The translations under genes and the position numbers were made by a program. 64,000 bases of DNA from Thalassia testudinum. Its lineage: Eukaryota > Streptophyta > Magnoliopsida > Alismatales > Hydrocharitaceae. Shown here piece by piece: positions 9,627-21,744 of this stretch. Position 1 is the first letter of the stretch, and each line of letters starts with the position of its first letter. A model generated the notes under the pieces. It was given only the letters and a program-made list of their open reading frames with translations. It searched no databases and had not been told where the DNA came from. The stretch is taken from positions 130,890,001 to 130,954,000 of the forward strand of contig JAZHRO010000036.1 of the NCBI GenBank assembly GCA_037157565.1, in the 5' to 3' direction.

Positions 9627-12064
9627 TGTTACGATTCGATTCCCGTATTCCTACAGGATCCGAGATCGGCTCGCTTCGACTAATCCCAAGACCTAGTCGT
9701 CCAACAAGAAATAACCAAAAATAGAAAAATAAACCACATTTACGTATGCCATATAATTAAGCAGAAGAAAAATACAAAATAGTAAAGAAAGCAGAACCGT
9801 CTCAGTACATGCCACCATAACAACAACAACTAAAAGCGGAAAGGAAACAGAAGTAGTGGAAACAGTAAACTAAGTGTCCATTACTTACTACAACAGTAGA
9901 GAACAAGAAAGTACTGAAAGAACGACTATTGCTGGGCTCGGCTAGGCCTAGCACCCTCTGCAGCCGGAAACTCGGGTTGTTCAACTCCTGGTCCTGAATA
10001 GTGTTATGAAATGACAAAGTTAGCGAATACTGAATAGAGTAGTGTATATATTATTTAAGTACAAAAATAATAGAAACAACAGATTTAATTCTCATTTCTA
10101 TTTATCTAATTTATATATTTCTATTTTGTCCATTTCTCAAAGTATCTAGATATTTCTTGATCTTGCATGTTTCTCGTGGGAACAATTTTGATTGCAGTCT
10201 TTTCCATAGAGTAGAAGGTACACATGGTGCTCTCTTGACCGGGAGAGTCCCTTGTGGTAGTCCTACACCTAGTTAACCACCCCGAGGTCACTGTTAAGAC
10301 GTAGTGATGACTACGGCACGCGTGATAAGCGCATAGATAGCTACCTCGCACTGACATGCGGTCAGTTGTTTCCGCTAGCAAGTACGCCCAAAGTACAGCA
10401 CGAAACAGTATAGGTCCTTGCCCTATCAGAACAAGGGTCTCACCCCTCCACAGTCCACGTACCCTCGTCTAACTACCCCGGTTTGCCTAGAGGGCCTAAC
10501 AAAGTCGGTGTAGGGTGGCTAGTTGAACCCCGGGCCCCATGGAGTGGCTAGCTCCCTCCCTACACTAGTAGCTTGCCTTGGTACCATGTACGCAAGGGCC
10601 AACAGGAGTCGGTGTAGAGTGGCTAATCCTAACCCCGGGTCTCAACCCAAGGGAGGCTAACTTCGCTCTACACTAAAAAGGGGATAGTTGCTCTCCTTGG
10701 TACCACGTACTCAAGGGCCAACACACTTCCCGTCTACATTCCAGATTCTGTTTATCCACAGGAGTTCTACTCCTAATTCCCTGTAAGGTTCATGCTCATA
10801 TTCACCTCATTTATCCAGATCCAGATCTCATTTTTCATAATTCATTCCACATCCCAAACAGGCAGCTCGTGTTTTCATAGTTCAATTCTCAATAACATGC
10901 AACTGGTGTTTTCACAGGTAATTTCTCAATTGAATACAGGTAGCTCATATTCTAACATGCAACTCGTAATTAATACAGGCATTGCTAGCAATTTATCTTA
11001 ACCATGCATTCAAGTAAACAGTACAGCTCAAACAGGCTCATCCATTTTCTACCCTAGGGTTCATTCCACATCCTAGAGTTTAATTTGGCTATTTCAACCA
11101 AGCACATATTTATTTAAATATTAACAACTAAATTAAACCACTCTACCAGGTATCACGGGAGGAATGGGGGCCTGTGTCGCAGATCTCGTTGTCTCCGTAG
11201 GTCCCGAACACGCCACCGACTGGTAACCTGTACTAGCGACCAATGTACATTAGATAAGCTCAAAACAGTAAGTACTCAACATGAATACGTAGAGGAACTC
11301 GAGTAGAAAATGACGGTATTCCGTTTGCGGAAATCCGATTCCGTTTGGGCCTTAAACAGGCCAAAAACATAATTTCTGATCAAAATCAGACGTCTAGGAC
11401 TAATCCTAAACGTCTTAAAAGTTGTCAAAACTCACCTTGTGTTTCCTGCGGCTGATCAGACGTCCAGACCTCCTCTGCGACCGTCTGAGGACAATTCCAG
11501 ACGTCGGACAAGGTCTCCGGTCATTTGGAAGCACCTCTGGATGTCTGGCGATGTGATCAGACGTTCAAAAGTGCATGGAAAAGCATCTCGCATGTCTTCC
11601 CAAAGCTGCACCTGTGCACGCAAATGCAGGTGTGGTTAGCCGACAACGCCTCCTAAGCTGAGATCTTCTGCATGGGAGAAATCAATGCAGGAACGTACGT
11701 ACCTCGCGCAATACGTGCTCTCAGACGTCCGACTTTAGCTCCGGACGTCCAGGTCCCTCGCCAATCGCCTAGATGTCACACTAAACGTCTGATACTAGAA
11801 AACTTCCAGTATCAAAACTTGCTCACAGCTCGCTCTGCTCGTGCCTCCGCCTGCAGTGGCAGCTCCAGCCGCTGCAAGAGCTTGGACAGCTCCTCACCGA
11901 TGTCCTCCACGTGCGTACGCACCCACCGCTGGCCGTGCGAGCTCCGCCGAGCTCCCGAAGGTCCTCCGATCTTCCACGCTCTCCTCCTTCCTCCCTCTCA
12001 CTCTCCCTTGCTCGCCCCCCTCTCGCGCCCCTCTCTCAGACCTCACCGCTACCGCTACCGCATA
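9627..12064 (-). repeat. element A 3' LTR, truncated on its U3 side
   Basis: Starts TGTTACGA and aligns with 15342-17700 throughout. It stops inside the CT-rich promoter segment (…CGCTACCGCA, about 12062) and passes without a gap into pol sequence. It contains two tandem structured units (10498-10600 and 10601-10718) and several GACGTC/GATGTC motifs (from about 11385). The TATA region and U3 start are missing. Confidence 0.85.
10498..10718. repeat. two tandem structured units in element A 3' LTR
   Basis: Unit 1 (about 10498-10600) has outer stem GTGTAGGG (10508-10515) with CCCTACAC (10558-10565), an inner CCCC/GGGG-type stem, and a terminal hairpin CCTTG (10576-10580) with CAAGG (10593-10597) around GTAC-CAT-GTAC. 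Unit 2 (10601-10718) has GTGTAGAG (10612-10619) with CTCTACAC (10666-10673) and CCTTG (10695-10699) with CAAGG (10712-10716) around GTAC-CAC-GTAC. The two units of the same LTR differ by a compensated base pair in the outer stem. Confidence 0.75.
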
Positions 12065-15000
12065 GGTCGTGTCTATTGCGTCACTGTCACTGTTCCCCAA
12101 TACCCCTGTGACTCCCAAGGTCGCCAACTGCCCAACTACTCCATAAGTCTCCAACTCTATGCTTATACACTGGCCAAGTGGGCGGGCGCCTTCTGGCTCA
12201 AGGCGTCAGCCACCACATTGGCCTTCCCTAGGTAGTAGGAGATGCTGCAGTCGTAATCCTTCAGGAGCTTTAACCAACGTCTCTGTCTTATGTTAAGCTC
12301 CTTCTAGTCAAACAAGTACCTAAGGCTCTTATGATCCGTGAAAATCTCGAAAGTCTCACCGTAAAGGTAGTGCCTCCATGTCTTCAGCGCGAAGACAACA
12401 GTTGCCAGCTCTAAGTCATGGGTAGGGTAGCTGTGCTCATGGGGCTTCAGTTACCGCGAAGCGTAAGCGACAACGTGACCTCGCTGCATGAGTACACCCC
12501 CTAACCCCTGCAACGAAATGTCGGTGTAAACCACAAAATCGCCACTATTGTCTAGAATGGTAAGCACATGAGCTGAAGTCAGTCTCTCCTTCAACTCCTG
12601 AAAACATGCCTCTCACTCGTCTGTCCACGCAAAGGGCACGTCCTTTCGAGTCAGCTGGGCATAGGACGCGTAATTTGAGAGAATCCTCTGATGAACCGTC
12701 GGTAATAACCTGCCAATCCCAAAAAGCTGCATATCTCTGTCACTGTACGTGGCCTCTCCCACCTGAGTACGGCCTCAACCTTGGCTGGATCCATAGCCAA
12801 ATCCCTTGAAATCACATGGCCAAAGAAAGTCACTTTCCTCAACCAAAATTCGCACTTGTTGTACTTGGCATACAGCCTGCGTCTCCTCAAGGTGTCAAGG
12901 ATCATGCGTAAATGTTATCCATGCTGTGCCTGATCCCGCGAGTAAACGAGCACTTCGTCGATGAACACCAGCACAAACTGGTCTAAGTATGACCTGAAAA
13001 CCCGATTAATCAAATCCATAAAAGCAGCAGGGGCATTGGTCAACCCGAACGGCATGACAAAAAACTCGTAGTACCCATACCGAGTATGAAAAGCCGTTGT
13101 GGAGACGTTGGTCTCCCTAATCCTCAAATGGTGGTAGCCTGACCTCAGATCTATCTTGGAGAACACTGTGGCATCTCGCAACTGGTTGAAGAGGTCGTCA
13201 ATCCACGGCAGCGGATACTTGTTCTTGATGGTGACCCTATTCAGCTGCCGATAGTTGACATAAAGTCGCAGGGTACCGTCCTTCTTCTTCACAAACAGCA
13301 TAGAGGCTCCCCACGGGGACGCTCTGGGCTTCACAAAGCCCTTCTCGAACAGGTCTTGTAGTTGTTATTTGAGCTATCGTAGCTCAAGCGGTGCCATCTG
13401 GTACAGTACAGTAGAAATGGGGCTGGTCCCCAGTACCAGTGAGATCTCAAACTCGATCTCACGCTTAGGCTGTAGTCCTGGCAGCTCCTCTGGAAAAAAA
13501 TTGGGGTACTCGCAGACCATCGGGATACTCTGAAAGTCAGCCACAGAGCTAGGCTCTAGCACTACATAGGCCAAAAAACCCTTACACCCTTGGCTCAAAA
13601 GCCTCGTCGTCCGAAACATGGAGATGCACCTGAAACCTCGATCCACCGGCTGTCCGTTAAACTCAAAGGGAGGCAACTCCAGAATGGAGAAGACGATCTT
13701 CCTCCTGAAGTAGTCCACCAGGGCATGATAGGCGGACGCCAAAATCCTCCATCTGTATCACAATCAGGTCAGCGGGGAGGCTGTGTCCCCCTATACTGAC
13801 CTCACAGTCCGTGTAGACCTCCTCGGCTACAAACAATTGGCCACCTGACCCTCTGATCACAAACAGATCCTCCAACAATACACTGCCCTATCTCAAACTA
13901 ACGGCAAAACTCGTAGCGACGAAAGAGTACATGACGCCGGAATCAAAAAGTACATAAATTAATCTACCAGAAACAGTAACCATACCTATCACTACTAAAC
14001 CCGAAGCCCTGGCATCTCTGTGTGTTAGGGCGTTGATACAACCCTCAGCCCTCGGTGCGGACAAAGCAGCTATACTCTGGATCGGACGAGCAGCCTTTGG
14101 CCGGTACCCTCCTTGTGACTGCTACCCTCCCCCACATGCCTGGTGACCATGACCACCAGCTCAACCTCCAGCTCTCGGTGTGGGGAGCATCTGCTGTGCT
14201 CCGGCTCTAGATGGGTAGTCCCTCCTGATGTAACCTGGCTGGCCACACTGGTAGCAGAGGGGAACACGACCTCCTCCCTCAGTAGGTCCCTGCTGGAGGC
14301 TAGGCGGGGGTCTGGTGCTGGCGACTGGCCCCTGTCTCGGGTCCCTAAAGGCCACTGATGGCCCCACAAAACGAGACTGCTCTCCTGCAGGTGTCGTGTG
14401 CCTCCTCTCCTGACGGCCCTAAGAGTACTCTGGCCAGTAGGTCCTCTTCCATCCGTTGTCAGTGCCTCGCACGGCCGGGTTGGTCTCCTCGTAAGCCATG
14501 GCTACCTCAACCACATGAAAGAAAGTGGGCAGCTTCAGGGGTTTGATATACCCCTGAATAGCAAGTCAGAGCCCCTCAGTAAACCTCCACAAGCGCTCCT
14601 CCAGGCCTCTGACTGCCCTCCACCACCTATGTGTTGCACTCTCTAGCTGGTACGTGGCAAAGGCCACGCGGCACTCCGCGGGAGGGCCAAGGGTGTTGAA
14701 CACCTTCTCTATCTGCTCCAGCCAGTCCTCTGCCTTAGACGGGTCCTCATCCCCCTTGAAGGAGGGGGGCTTCAGCTTCTGGAACTGTCCGAAAGGCTCA
14801 TGGTGCAGTTGCAGTGGGGGAATGGGCATGCCTCCCAGCAAGGAGGGCTCATGCTCAGAAGTGTCAGAGTGCGGTGGGGGCGGTGGAGGACCACCCCCTC
14901 CCCCCTGCTCGTCCGGCGCTGCGATAGTCTCTCTATCCCACCGAGGACTCCCCCTCCACATCCTCAGGGAGAGGTGCCCATGGAGGCTAGTGGAGCTCCT

Positions 15001-15157
15001 CTCGCATGATGTCTCTAATCAGCTGGGCGAGATCCTGGGCCTGAACGTCTGGGAGAAGAGGTGGTCAACTGGTACCTCAGGTTCTGACACGTCCGCCCCT
15101 CTGACCTCGTCCACGGCTGCAACCACGACCTGCCTCGAGAACTCCCCAATGAGGCAT
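12065..15157 (-). pseudogene. element A gag-pol remnant (gag, protease, RT, partial RNase H)
   Basis: In minus-strand order: a gag start at about 15157 (MPRR-type N-terminus); a retrotransposon gag core (WLEQIEKVFNTLGPPAECRV, about 14700-14760); a CCHC-like knuckle [17 protein letters not shown] whose last Cys is Tyr (about 14210-14260); protease with LFDSG intact but the following residues altered (about 13940); RT at 12915-13334, where the FIDD box reads FIDE; then the RT connection and part of RNase H to 12065. Integrase and chromodomain are deleted. Many stops and frameshifts split the frame (open pieces 12651-12905, 12915-13334, 13374-13742, 14566-14961). Not functional. Confidence 0.9.
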
Positions 15158-15327
15158 CTCCTGCAAGGAGACGCAAAAGATTGAACAAGAGTGTCAACGA
15201 TACCGAATTACATCGAGGAAAAGACTCAAAACGAATATCAAAGCGATATGTTGTGGTGGTTATCCTAGTTATATGCATGTGAGTGGCTATTCTCAAGCCA
15301 ATTGGTTTATTTCTCGGGATGACCTTA

Positions 15328-15338
15328 CTCTGATACCA
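15328..15338 (-). other. element A primer-binding site
   Basis: On the minus strand, TGGTATCAGAG lies three bases inside the 5' LTR. This is complementary to the 3' end of initiator tRNA-Met, the usual primer of plant gypsy elements. Confidence 0.8.
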
Positions 15339-15341
15339 TCT

Positions 15342-17956
15342 TGTTATGACCCGATTTCAGGATCCCTACAAGACTCGAGACTGGCTTGCCTCGACTAATC
15401 CCAAGACCTAGTCACCCAACAAGAAATAACCAAAAGTAGGAAAATAAACCACATTCACACATGCCATATAACTAAGCAGAACAAAAGTACAAAGCAGTAA
15501 AGAAAGAAGAACCATCTCAGTACATGCCACCACAACAAAAACAACAACAACTGAAAGCGGAAAGGAAATAGAAGTAGCGGAAATAGTAAACTAAGTGTCC
15601 ATTACTTACTACAATAGTAGAGAACAAGAAAGTACTGAAAGAACAACTACTGCTATGCTCGGCCAGGCCGAGGACCCTCTGCAGCAAGAAACTCGGGCTA
15701 CTCAACTCCTGGTCTTGAACAGTGTTATGAAAAGACAAAGTCAGCGAACGCTGAGAGAGTGGTGTATATATTATTTAAGTACAAAAATAGTAGAAACAAC
15801 AAATTTAATTCTCATTTCTATTTATCTCATTTATATGTTTCTATTTAGTCCATTTCCCAAAGTATCTAGGTATTTCTTGATCTTGCATGTTCCTCGTGGG
15901 AACGATCTTGATTACAGTCTTTTCCATAGAGTAGAAGGTACAGTGGTGTTGTCCTGGCCGGGAAAGTCCCCTGTGGTAGTCCTACACCTAGTCAACCACC
16001 TCGAGGTCACTGTCAAGACGTAGCGTTGACTAGGCACACGTGATAAGTGCACAGGTAGATACCTCGTACTGACACGCGGTCAGTCGTTTCCGCTAGCGGG
16101 TACGCCCAAAGTATAGCACAGAACAGTATAGGGCCTTGCCCTCTCAGAACAGGGGTCTCACCCCTCCACAGTACGCACACCCTCGTCTTACTACCCCAGT
16201 TTGCCTAGAGGGCCTAACAAAGTCGGTGTAGGGTGGCTAGCTGAACCCCAGGCCCCGTGGGGTGGCTAGCTTTCTCCTTGTACTAGTAGCTCGCCCCGGT
16301 ACCATGTACGCAAGTGCCAATAGGAGTTGGTGCAGAGTGGCCAATCCTAACCTCGGGTCTCAACCCAAGGGAGGCTAGCTCCACTCTACCCTAAAAGGGG
16401 ACAGTTGCTCTCCTTGGTACCACGTACTCAAGGGCCAGCATACTTCCCGTCTACATTCCATATTCCATTTATCCACAGGAGTTTTACTCATAATTCCCCG
16501 TAGGGTTCATGCTCATATTCACCTCATTTATCCAAATCCAGATCTCATGTTTCATAATTCATTCCACATCCCTATACAAGCAGCTCGTGTTTTCATAGTT
16601 CAATTCTCAATAACATGCAACTGGTGTTTTCATAGGTAATTTCTCAATTGAATACAGGTAGCTCGTCTTCTAACATGCAACTCGTAATTATAATACAGGC
16701 ATTTCTAGCAATTTATCTTAATCATGCATTCAAGTAAACAATACATCTCAAACAGGCTCATCCATTTTCTACCCTATGGTTCATTCTACATCCTAGAGTT
16801 CCATTCAGCTATTGCAACCAAGCACATACTTATTTAAATATTAATAACTGAATTAAACACTGTATCAGGTATCACGGGAGGAATGGGGGCCTGTGCCACA
16901 GATCTCGTTGTCTCTACGAGCCCCTAACATGCCACCAGCTGGTAACCTGTACCAGCAACCAATGTACATTAGTCAAGCTCAAAATAGTAGGTACTTAACA
17001 CGAATACGTTGAGGAACTAATGTAGAAAACAACGGTATTTCGTTTGCGGAAATCTGATTCCGTTTGGGCCTTAAACAGGTAAAAAACGTGGTTTCTGATC
17101 AAAATTAGACGTCTGGGACTAATCCCAGACGTCTTAAAAGATGTCAAAACTCACCTTGTATTTCTTGCAGCTGATCAGACATCCAGACCTCCTCTGCGAC
17201 TGTTTGAGGATAGTTACAGAAGTTGGACAAAGTCTCCTGTTGTCTGGAAGCACCTCTGGATGTCTGGTGATGTGATCAGATGTCCAAAAGCATGTGGAAA
17301 AGCGTCCCACGTGCCTTCCCAAAGCTGCACCTATGCACGCAAACGCAGGCGCGGTCAGCCAACAACGCCTCCTGCGTTGAGATCTTCTGCATAGGAGAAA
17401 TCAGTGCAGGAACATATGTACCTCACGTAATACGTGCTCTCAGACGTCCGGCCTTAGCTCCAGACATCCAGGTCCCTCACCATTCGTCTGGATGTCTCAC
17501 AGCTCGCGGCGGTAGCTACAGCCGCTGCAGGAGCTTGGACAGCTCCTCGCCGACGTCCTCCACGTGCGCATGCACCCCCCGCTGGCCGTGCAAGCTTCGC
17601 CGAGCTCCTGAAGGTCCTCCGACCTTCCACGCTCTCCTCTTTCCTCCCTCTCGCTCTCCCTCGCTCGCCCCCCTCTCGCGCCCCTCTCTCAGACCTCGCT
17701 GCTACCGCACAAGAGCGTTTGAGGTGGTGGTGGCTGGTGGTGTAAGGAGAGGAGAAGAGGAAAGAGGGGTATAAATAGGAGGGGTGTAGGGTTTAGGGTT
17801 TGGGGGGAAATGAGGGAGAGAGAGGAGAATGACCTCTGCGCACAGTGCGCAAAGAGCAGTACGAAATAATCCACTTTCAGACGTTCGGGAACGAATCCAG
17901 ACATCAGACTGAAATTCCAGACGTTTTAAATGGCTAAAACGTAGCGGGTCATTACA
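15342..17956 (-). repeat. element A 5' LTR (2,615 bp)
   Basis: Runs from TGTTATGA (outer plus-strand start) to …CATTACA. In the sense direction U3 begins at 17956 with decayed GACGTC-type motifs, then a telo-box-like AAACCCTAAACCCTA (about 17786-17800), a TATA box (CTATTTATACC, about 17768-17778) and a CT/GC-rich leader. Two structured units lie at about 16216-16440; the first has lost pairing in its terminal hairpin (CCCCG against CAAGT). Confidence 0.9.
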
Positions 17957-18336
17957 ATATGCAATTGTCCTCGTATGCAGAGAAACTAAGGCTTTGATAG
18001 AGGCTTCATTATAATGTCTGCTAGTTGGTCTTTGATGGAGATAGATTCGATGGACAAAAGCCTTTTGGTGATTTGATCGCTCATGAAATGGTAGTCAACC
18101 TCAATGTATTTGGTCATGGCATGGAAAACCAGGTTGGCATTGAGATAAGTAACACTGATATTATCACACAATGAGGGTGGTTAGGTGGTGGGGATATGAA
18201 ATTCATTTAAGAGTGATCGCAACTAGATAAGTTCAGCAATTGCATCTACTAGGGCTTTGCATTCGGAATCTATTAGGGAGTGAGACACAGTTTCTGCTTC
18301 TGTGCTAACCAAGAGATGAGACTACCACCTACTAAT
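17957..18336 (-). pseudogene. Ty1/copia RNase H fragment
   Basis: The minus strand encodes the C-terminal part of a copia pol. It has the characteristic CDNISVTYLNANLVFHAMTK, then KYIEVDYHFMSDQ, and ends IKDQLADIIMKPLSK (17986-18171). Upstream, about 18190-18336, decayed traces read SLISWLAQKQ and HSLIDSE, the usual copia RNase H segment, in two frames with stops. The 3' continuation lies across element A at 9595-9626, so A inserted just downstream of the reading frame. Inactive. Confidence 0.85.
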
Positions 18337-20150
18337 TAGGTTCTAATTATATTTACTTTGATGTTTTATGTATTATCATATCATGTCATAAAGTTATTTG
18401 CAAATATAAAGTTGATGATCACAATAATGATGAAAAGACGTTCGATTATTATTAAACAATGTTGATTGCAACAAAAGGAGATGTTAGAAGATTCAATTTG
18501 ATGATTTCTAACTTCTCCTACATTCAATTTAATGTTGTATTGTTTATTAGAAATTTTTGTTAAGAGTCAAACACTTTTACTCACAAGCACAAATTAATTA
18601 TAGTGTTTAAATGTAATATTTCTAACGTTAAGTATACGCATAAAATAAATAAATAAACTTTAAAATACCTATAATAAATCTAATGTGTGTAGGTAAAATG
18701 CTCTAAAATATAGTATAATACTAAGTCAATCATTTAGAATGGTGTTATAAGCCTTAAGATATTTTAGTTACTAAAAATGTGTAAAATACTTTTTAAAATA
18801 TATCTTAAAATAAAAATTATTCTAAAATTATTCTTCTAGAATGGGTGATTATACTTTCTAGAAGGGTAATTATCAATTTCAAACATTGCATTCCTTTATA
18901 AGGGAAGTTATAAATAGATGTGCACCTTTTCACAAACAAAAACTATCTAATAACCGCCTCTTTCATGATTCTGCCGACACCAAAATTAATCAATTAATTT
19001 TGCTGGTTAGTTTTCTATGACTTTTTCATTGAGTAATATTTCTAACTTTATTAATCAATCAACTAATCAACCCTCTAGCAGTTATACTTGAATTTCAGCA
19101 TGTGCAAACGGCTAGATGGTTGACACCCTTTGGATTTACACCCTTTCATAAGATCATAACTTCCTACTTTCATTCTATAAATACCATACATGGGTTCCTT
19201 CATTCTTACATCAACAAAAAAATTACTTTTGATACAACATTCGCATACATTCTACTTGCTAAAAATATTCTTGAGATCTTGCGTTCAATAAAGCCTCTGT
19301 GCCAACTTTGTGCTTTCATTGCAGCATACATCCACGCCATCTAAAGTGCTTCAAGAAATGGCTTCAAGCTTCTATTTCCTTGTGTGTGACAACTTTGTGA
19401 TCTTTGAAGAGGATCTCCTTCACTACTTCCTTCATACCTACTTATTGCATTTGAAAGGGAAGTACAAGGGAGTATTTTGGTTACTTAAAATTGCTTCATA
19501 TATTCATCTTATTATCCTTGGAAGCAATTTTGTTCAATTAAGTTTCTCTCTATTAGAATCAAGTACTTACATCTTTAAATCTCTTTTGATTCTAAACGTT
19601 CTCAAATACACTTCCTAAGCATAAAATTTATCTTTCTATCAAAAGGAAGTTACAAGAAAATATTTATTAAAGTTCTACTCACATATCAATTACATAAAAT
19701 TATGTTTCCCTTACATCAAGATATATTCAAAGGGAATTGAAAAAGAATATTTCTAAGTTTTATTAATTTTGATTAAAATACTTGCACATTAGCTCAATAG
19801 TACTTGTATCAATTTTTGCTTGTTGTAATTTGGGTGCAAGGGTGTTGACTTCCCGTTCTTTTGGTGAGTGAAGAACAAAATAACTTCTTATGGGTTGTAC
19901 AAGAAAAGGCTTGTGATTGAGGCTCACTACCCTCAGTTTAAGTAATGAAGTTTAGTGGATTTCTTGCTTAAAGAGCAAGATGAAAATCCTGGTTGGGGAT
20001 CAACTAGGTAGAGGTTTACCCCGATTTAGGTTTCCTCTATAAATCTTGGTGTTGATTGTGGATTAAATTTTTGTGGTTGTCATTATTTTCATTGAATATT
20101 TAAATTATATAATCCCCCCCCCCCTCTTTTATAATTATCAATAACCATCG
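18337..20150 (+). mobile_element. LTR-like insert splitting the copia pol
   Basis: About 1.8 kb of AT-rich non-coding DNA separates two parts of the copia RNase H region. Read on the plus strand it has a TATA box (CTATAAATACC, 19175-19185) followed by a leader. Near the right end is a C-run followed by CTCTTTTATAA (about 20116-20136), a layout typical of the 3' end of copia-type LTRs. About 30 bp of the host pol seems to be missing at the junction, and clean TG/CA ends with a target duplication could not be set. A solo LTR is the likeliest reading. Confidence 0.45.
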
Positions 20151-21310
20151 GAGGACTTAGCCCAATTAGGATCAGAATATGCATGTACGGAAATGGAAGA
20201 CTTGGCAGAAAGGAATAGGCCCTAAGGTGTTGTGTGTTTCAAATAACGAAGAATCTGTTTGATGTGATCCTAATGAAGCTCAGTGGGGGAGCTCATAAAC
20301 TAGCATGCTTTGTTGACAACAAAAGACCTAGTCATGTCATTAGTAGATATTGCATTTGCCCCAACTATTTGCTTGTAGAGCATTGGATCATAAGATGGTG
20401 GTCCTTGAAAAGTGAGGTTGTAGGAGACTGACATTAGTGTCTGTAGAGGTTTGCAGGACTCCATACTTGATCGCTTAAGAAGATCAATGGTGTATTTCTG
20501 TTGGAAGAGCAATATTCCATTAGGTTTACGAGAGACTTCAATTCCTAGAAAATAATGGAGATCCCCAACATCTCATAGATGAAATGCTTGACGAAGTTGA
20601 GATATCACCATTTGTATGATCAACGAATCATTTCCTGTGATGATGGTATCATTTACAAATATAAGAAGATAAACCATGGTGGTGCCATTGCAGTAGATCA
20701 ATAACAGTGGTCGGTCTTGCAGCCATGGAACTTGAGAGATAGAAGGTGAGAGCTGAGACGGCTGAACTAGGCACGAGGTGCTTGTTTTAACACATATGGA
20801 GATTTTCCAATTTGCAAACATTGGGCAATTGGGGTTGATGAAACATGGTGGTTACACCATGTAAATTTCTTCAACAAGGTTTCCATGTAAAAAGACATTA
20901 CTGACATCCAACTGACGAATAGGCCAGTAACATGAGGCGGCGATAGCAAGGATAGTACGTATTGTGGTGGCATTGATGACAGGGCTAAATGTGTTATTGT
21001 AGTCAACACCTTCACGTTGATTGTAGCCTTTGGCTACTAAGTGAGCCTTGTATCGATCAAGCGTCCTATTGGCTTTGTATTTTATCTAGAACACCCACTT
21101 GCAGCCTATAGCATTCATCTATGAGGCCTGTGGCACAAGGGGCCAAATGCCATTTTTAAGGGCATTATATTTCAGGCTCATAGCATCTCGCCAGCATTTT
21201 TCTTTGTTTGCTTGAGAGAAACATGTTGGCTTAGTTGGCTAAGAGACGACGGTTGAGAGGGCAACAGGGAGGGCATGGCGTTGTCGAGTTGAGGACTGAC
21301 CAGCAAGAGT
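20151..21310 (-). pseudogene. Ty1/copia reverse transcriptase fragment
   Basis: The minus-strand frames give the copia RT domain in order. The entry region is NALKNGIWPLV (about 21140-21180). Then come [20 protein letters not shown] and [20 protein letters not shown] (about 20880-21010), LLIFVNDTIITGND (about 20640-20660, where the usual YVDD reads FVND) and a tail ending YSDPNWAKSSDG near 20155. Stops and frame changes are scattered throughout. Upstream domains (gag, protease, integrase) are absent; the sequence changes to repeat DNA at about 21310. It is one element with the RNase H piece at 17957-18336. Confidence 0.85.
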
Positions 21311-21600
21311 GCGTTGAAAATCATTTTCCATCGGTGAAAAGGTAAAACACATCGGTATATTTTGATTTTCAACCAATGTATTTTGATTTTCAACCAGTGT
21401 ATTTTAATTTTCAACCGGTTGAAAATCATTTCCAATTAGTGAGTTTTGGTCTGCTTGATTTTCAATCAATTGATTCTTAACCACGCGTTGTAAAATGCAT
21501 TACAACGTACGTTTCCATACTTGCATCCTTTACTTTATAAGAATTCTCACTTATTGCATGCAACACATAAGATGAAAACCGTGTCAAGACATGCGAAATT
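21311..21600. repeat. short minisatellite and AT-rich repeats
   Basis: Three to four tandem copies of a ~21-bp unit, 'TATTTTGATTTTCAACCAG' with variants, occupy about 21355-21425. The same phrase returns at 22385-22460, and the ends 'TTGTAAAATGCATTACAACGTA' (about 21490) and 'TTGTAAAATATATTATAACATA' (about 22540) look like diverged copies of one another. This suggests one repeat family covering 21.3-22.6 kb. Confidence 0.55.
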
Positions 21601-21640
21601 CATCCTTTCTTTCTAGACACACCCCTACTCAAATCATTTT

Positions 21641-21727
21641 TTTTTTTTTTTGATAACCCAGAACCCACTACGTAGCTATAGAGGTAAACTGGAGAGGGCC
21701 GGTCCCGCCGATGCAAGCATCCCATGT
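21641..21727 (-). mobile_element. short SINE-like insert with 17-bp target duplication
   Basis: Direct repeats CCTACTCAAATCATTTT (21624-21640 and 21728-21744) bracket 87 bp that start with a T-run (part of T15, 21637-21651). On the minus strand this is a short body followed by a poly(A) tail. The body (GGATGCTTGCATCGGCGGGA… to …GGGTTCTGGGTTATC) has no A/B boxes that I can see, so it is probably a 5'-truncated SINE. Confidence 0.7.
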
Positions 21728-21744
21728 CCTACTCAAATCATTTT

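Larger units (their letters stand above)
9627..17956 (-). mobile_element. gypsy element A (Tekay-type), internally deleted
   Basis: An 8,330-bp minus-strand element is flanked by the exact 5-bp duplication ATATG (9622-9626 and 17957-17961), inserted in a copia remnant. The left part is the 3' LTR, cut short at about 12064 where it joins pol directly; the right part is a complete 5' LTR (15342-17956). A deletion of roughly 1.8 kb removed the U3 end of the 3' LTR together with the chromodomain and integrase. The LTR ends agree at only about 85-90% by eye over the first 190 bp, so this is an old insertion. Confidence 0.9.

Noticed and set aside
17776..17803. Interstitial telomere repeat
   Set aside because: Only about two repeats and located in an LTR promoter; better described as a telo-box.
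19102..19618. Two overlapping plus-strand frames of 80 and 102 residues
   Set aside because: They follow the TATA box of the LTR-like insert and are hydrophobic translations of AT-rich leader; no homology.
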